Part shown: in pieces, positions 62,980 through 64,000 of the stretch
Layout of the letters: each line of letters starts with the position of its first letter
How positions within the stretch are numbered: position 1 is the stretch's first letter
Assembly: GCA_947044405.1 (NCBI GenBank)
Contig: CAMRHE010001106.1
Location: 62,001 to 126,000, forward strand
DNA length: 64,000 bases
Direction: 5' to 3'
From: Leptodactylus fallax
Taxonomy: Eukaryota > Chordata > Amphibia > Anura > Leptodactylidae
Program-made: the position numbers and the translations under genes
The notes under the pieces: model-generated
What the model saw: only the letters and a program-made list of their open reading frames with translations
The model's database searches: none
What the model was told of the DNA's origin: nothing

Positions 62980-64000
62980 GGCGTAACTAGCAAAGACTGG
63001 GGCCCCCCAGCAAACGTTTGACTTGGGGGCCCTCCCACATGGCATAGTGCTCCCTTTCCTGGCTCCCACACAGTATAACGCCCCATTTCCACACACTATA
63101 ATGTCCCACAGTGGCCTCCAGATAGTATAATGTCCCATAGCGGCCCCTCCACACGGTATAATGTCCCATAGCGGCCCCTCCACATAGTATAATGTCCCAT
63201 AGCAGCCCCTCCATATGGTATAATGTCCAATAGCGGCCCCTGCACATGGTATTATGTCCCATAGCACCCCCCCCACACACAGTATTATATCGCACAGTGA
63301 CCCCTGCACAAGGTATTATGTCCCACAGTGGCCCTTGCACACGGTATTATGTCCCACAGTGGCCCTTGCACACAGTATTATGTACCACAGTGGCCCCTGC
63401 ACATATGTATTATGACCCCACAAACTATTATTATACTCTGGGGTCTTTTCAGACCCCAAGGTATAATGATCGGAAACCCAGGGGAGGTGAGGGAACAGAA
63501 AAACCAGTGTTACTCACCTCTCCTCAGCTCCCTGCTCCTTTAGGCCCTCTTCAACGTCGACACAGACATCACGTGGAACAGGCCGGCGTTGCAAAGCATA
63601 ATGATGCTGGCCTGGCCCACGTGATGTCTGGGACGTCACCAAAGAGGCTCAAAGACTGCTGGGAGTCATGCCGGATCCCACGAGAGGTGAGTAACACTGG
63701 TGTTTATGTTCCCTCATCTTCCCTGTACCTCCGGTCATTATACACTGTACACGCTGTATCCCTTATGGATTTATATTCACAATCATTTGCAAATAGCGGG
63801 TGGGGTTATCCAAAAGAGGACAAGAGCAACATCTATCCAACAGACTTTCCATCCAGACTATGCCCCCCAAAGTATAAGCCCACTGTAGCCAATCAGAAGT
63901 TCTGAACTTCTCTGGAAATAAAGTTGCATTGTGATTGGTTGCTGTGGGTGATGGGTAACACTGCTTTTTATGTTCCTTCACCTTTCGTGTACCTCCAATC
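62980..64000. mobile_element. hAT-family element with tandem units, runs off the window
   Basis: It starts near AAGGGCGTAACTAGCAAAGA. 63060-63420 has about twelve 28-33-bp units (GTATAATGTCCCATAGCGGC). The family segment TCACCTCTCC...GACGTCACC follows, then pieces shared with 42.5 kb and with the novel gene's promoter. The other end is outside the window. Confidence 0.6.
63866..63956 (+). promoter_or_regulatory. Third, partial copy of the CCAAT promoter module
   Basis: AAGTATAAGCCCACTGTAGCCAATCAGAAG... and GTGATTGGTTGCTGTGGGTG match 35776-35860 (P2) and 35491-35510 (P1) closely. The copy stops before a TATA box and runs into hAT sequence. Confidence 0.6.

Overview
The window reads as vertebrate genomic DNA, most likely from a frog or toad (inference). 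Genes are split by GT-AG introns, about 80% of the sequence is intergenic or intronic, and it is packed with hAT, Tc1/mariner, Harbinger-like, Ginger, L1-type and Penelope-like repeats. No bacterial features (operons, ribosome binding sites, CRISPR) were seen. Three protein-coding loci can be supported.

(1) 6.3-25.8 kb, plus strand: a transglutaminase (TGM3/5/6-like). Twelve exons join in one intact frame of about 701 codons. The Cys-His-Asp triad is present, each splice junction fits the phase of the next exon, and a poly(A) signal follows. The very short first coding exon was not found.

(2) 35.4-38.7 kb, plus strand: a compact gene I do not recognise. A TATA promoter is followed by seven exons, all joined in phase 0, encoding about 343 residues with one membrane segment and a charged Ser/Pro-rich tail. 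Its promoter and first exon are tandemly duplicated, and a third, partial promoter copy lies at the window end.

(3) 47.8-45.2 kb, minus strand: an AGC/PKC-delta-like Ser/Thr kinase in four exons. Its kinase motifs are complete, but its purine-rich N-terminal exon puts the only plausible ATG out of frame with the kinase domain.

The rest is a mobile-element landscape. Two inverted copies of a Ginger-type DNA transposon (27.6-31.1 kb and 50.6-56.6 kb) carry a broken gene for a retrovirus-type integrase apparently fused to an OTU-type cysteine protease domain. Both copies share two in-frame TGA codons at the same sites. Copy 1 is interrupted by a Penelope-like insert; copy 2 by a 3.2 kb hAT element that carries a minisatellite of about 33 units of 30 bp. 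Other elements include several Tc1 relics, a hAT nested in a Tc1-type element with perfect 8-bp target duplications, L1/Tx1 3' ends, many fold-back MITEs, a tandem array with a period near 250 bp at 43.1-44.3 kb, and a duplicated block (31.1-32.9 kb versus 58.7-62.7 kb).

The three host genes show no obvious functional link. Exon boundaries were assigned by eye from splice consensus, phase and family similarity; no alignment or search was run.
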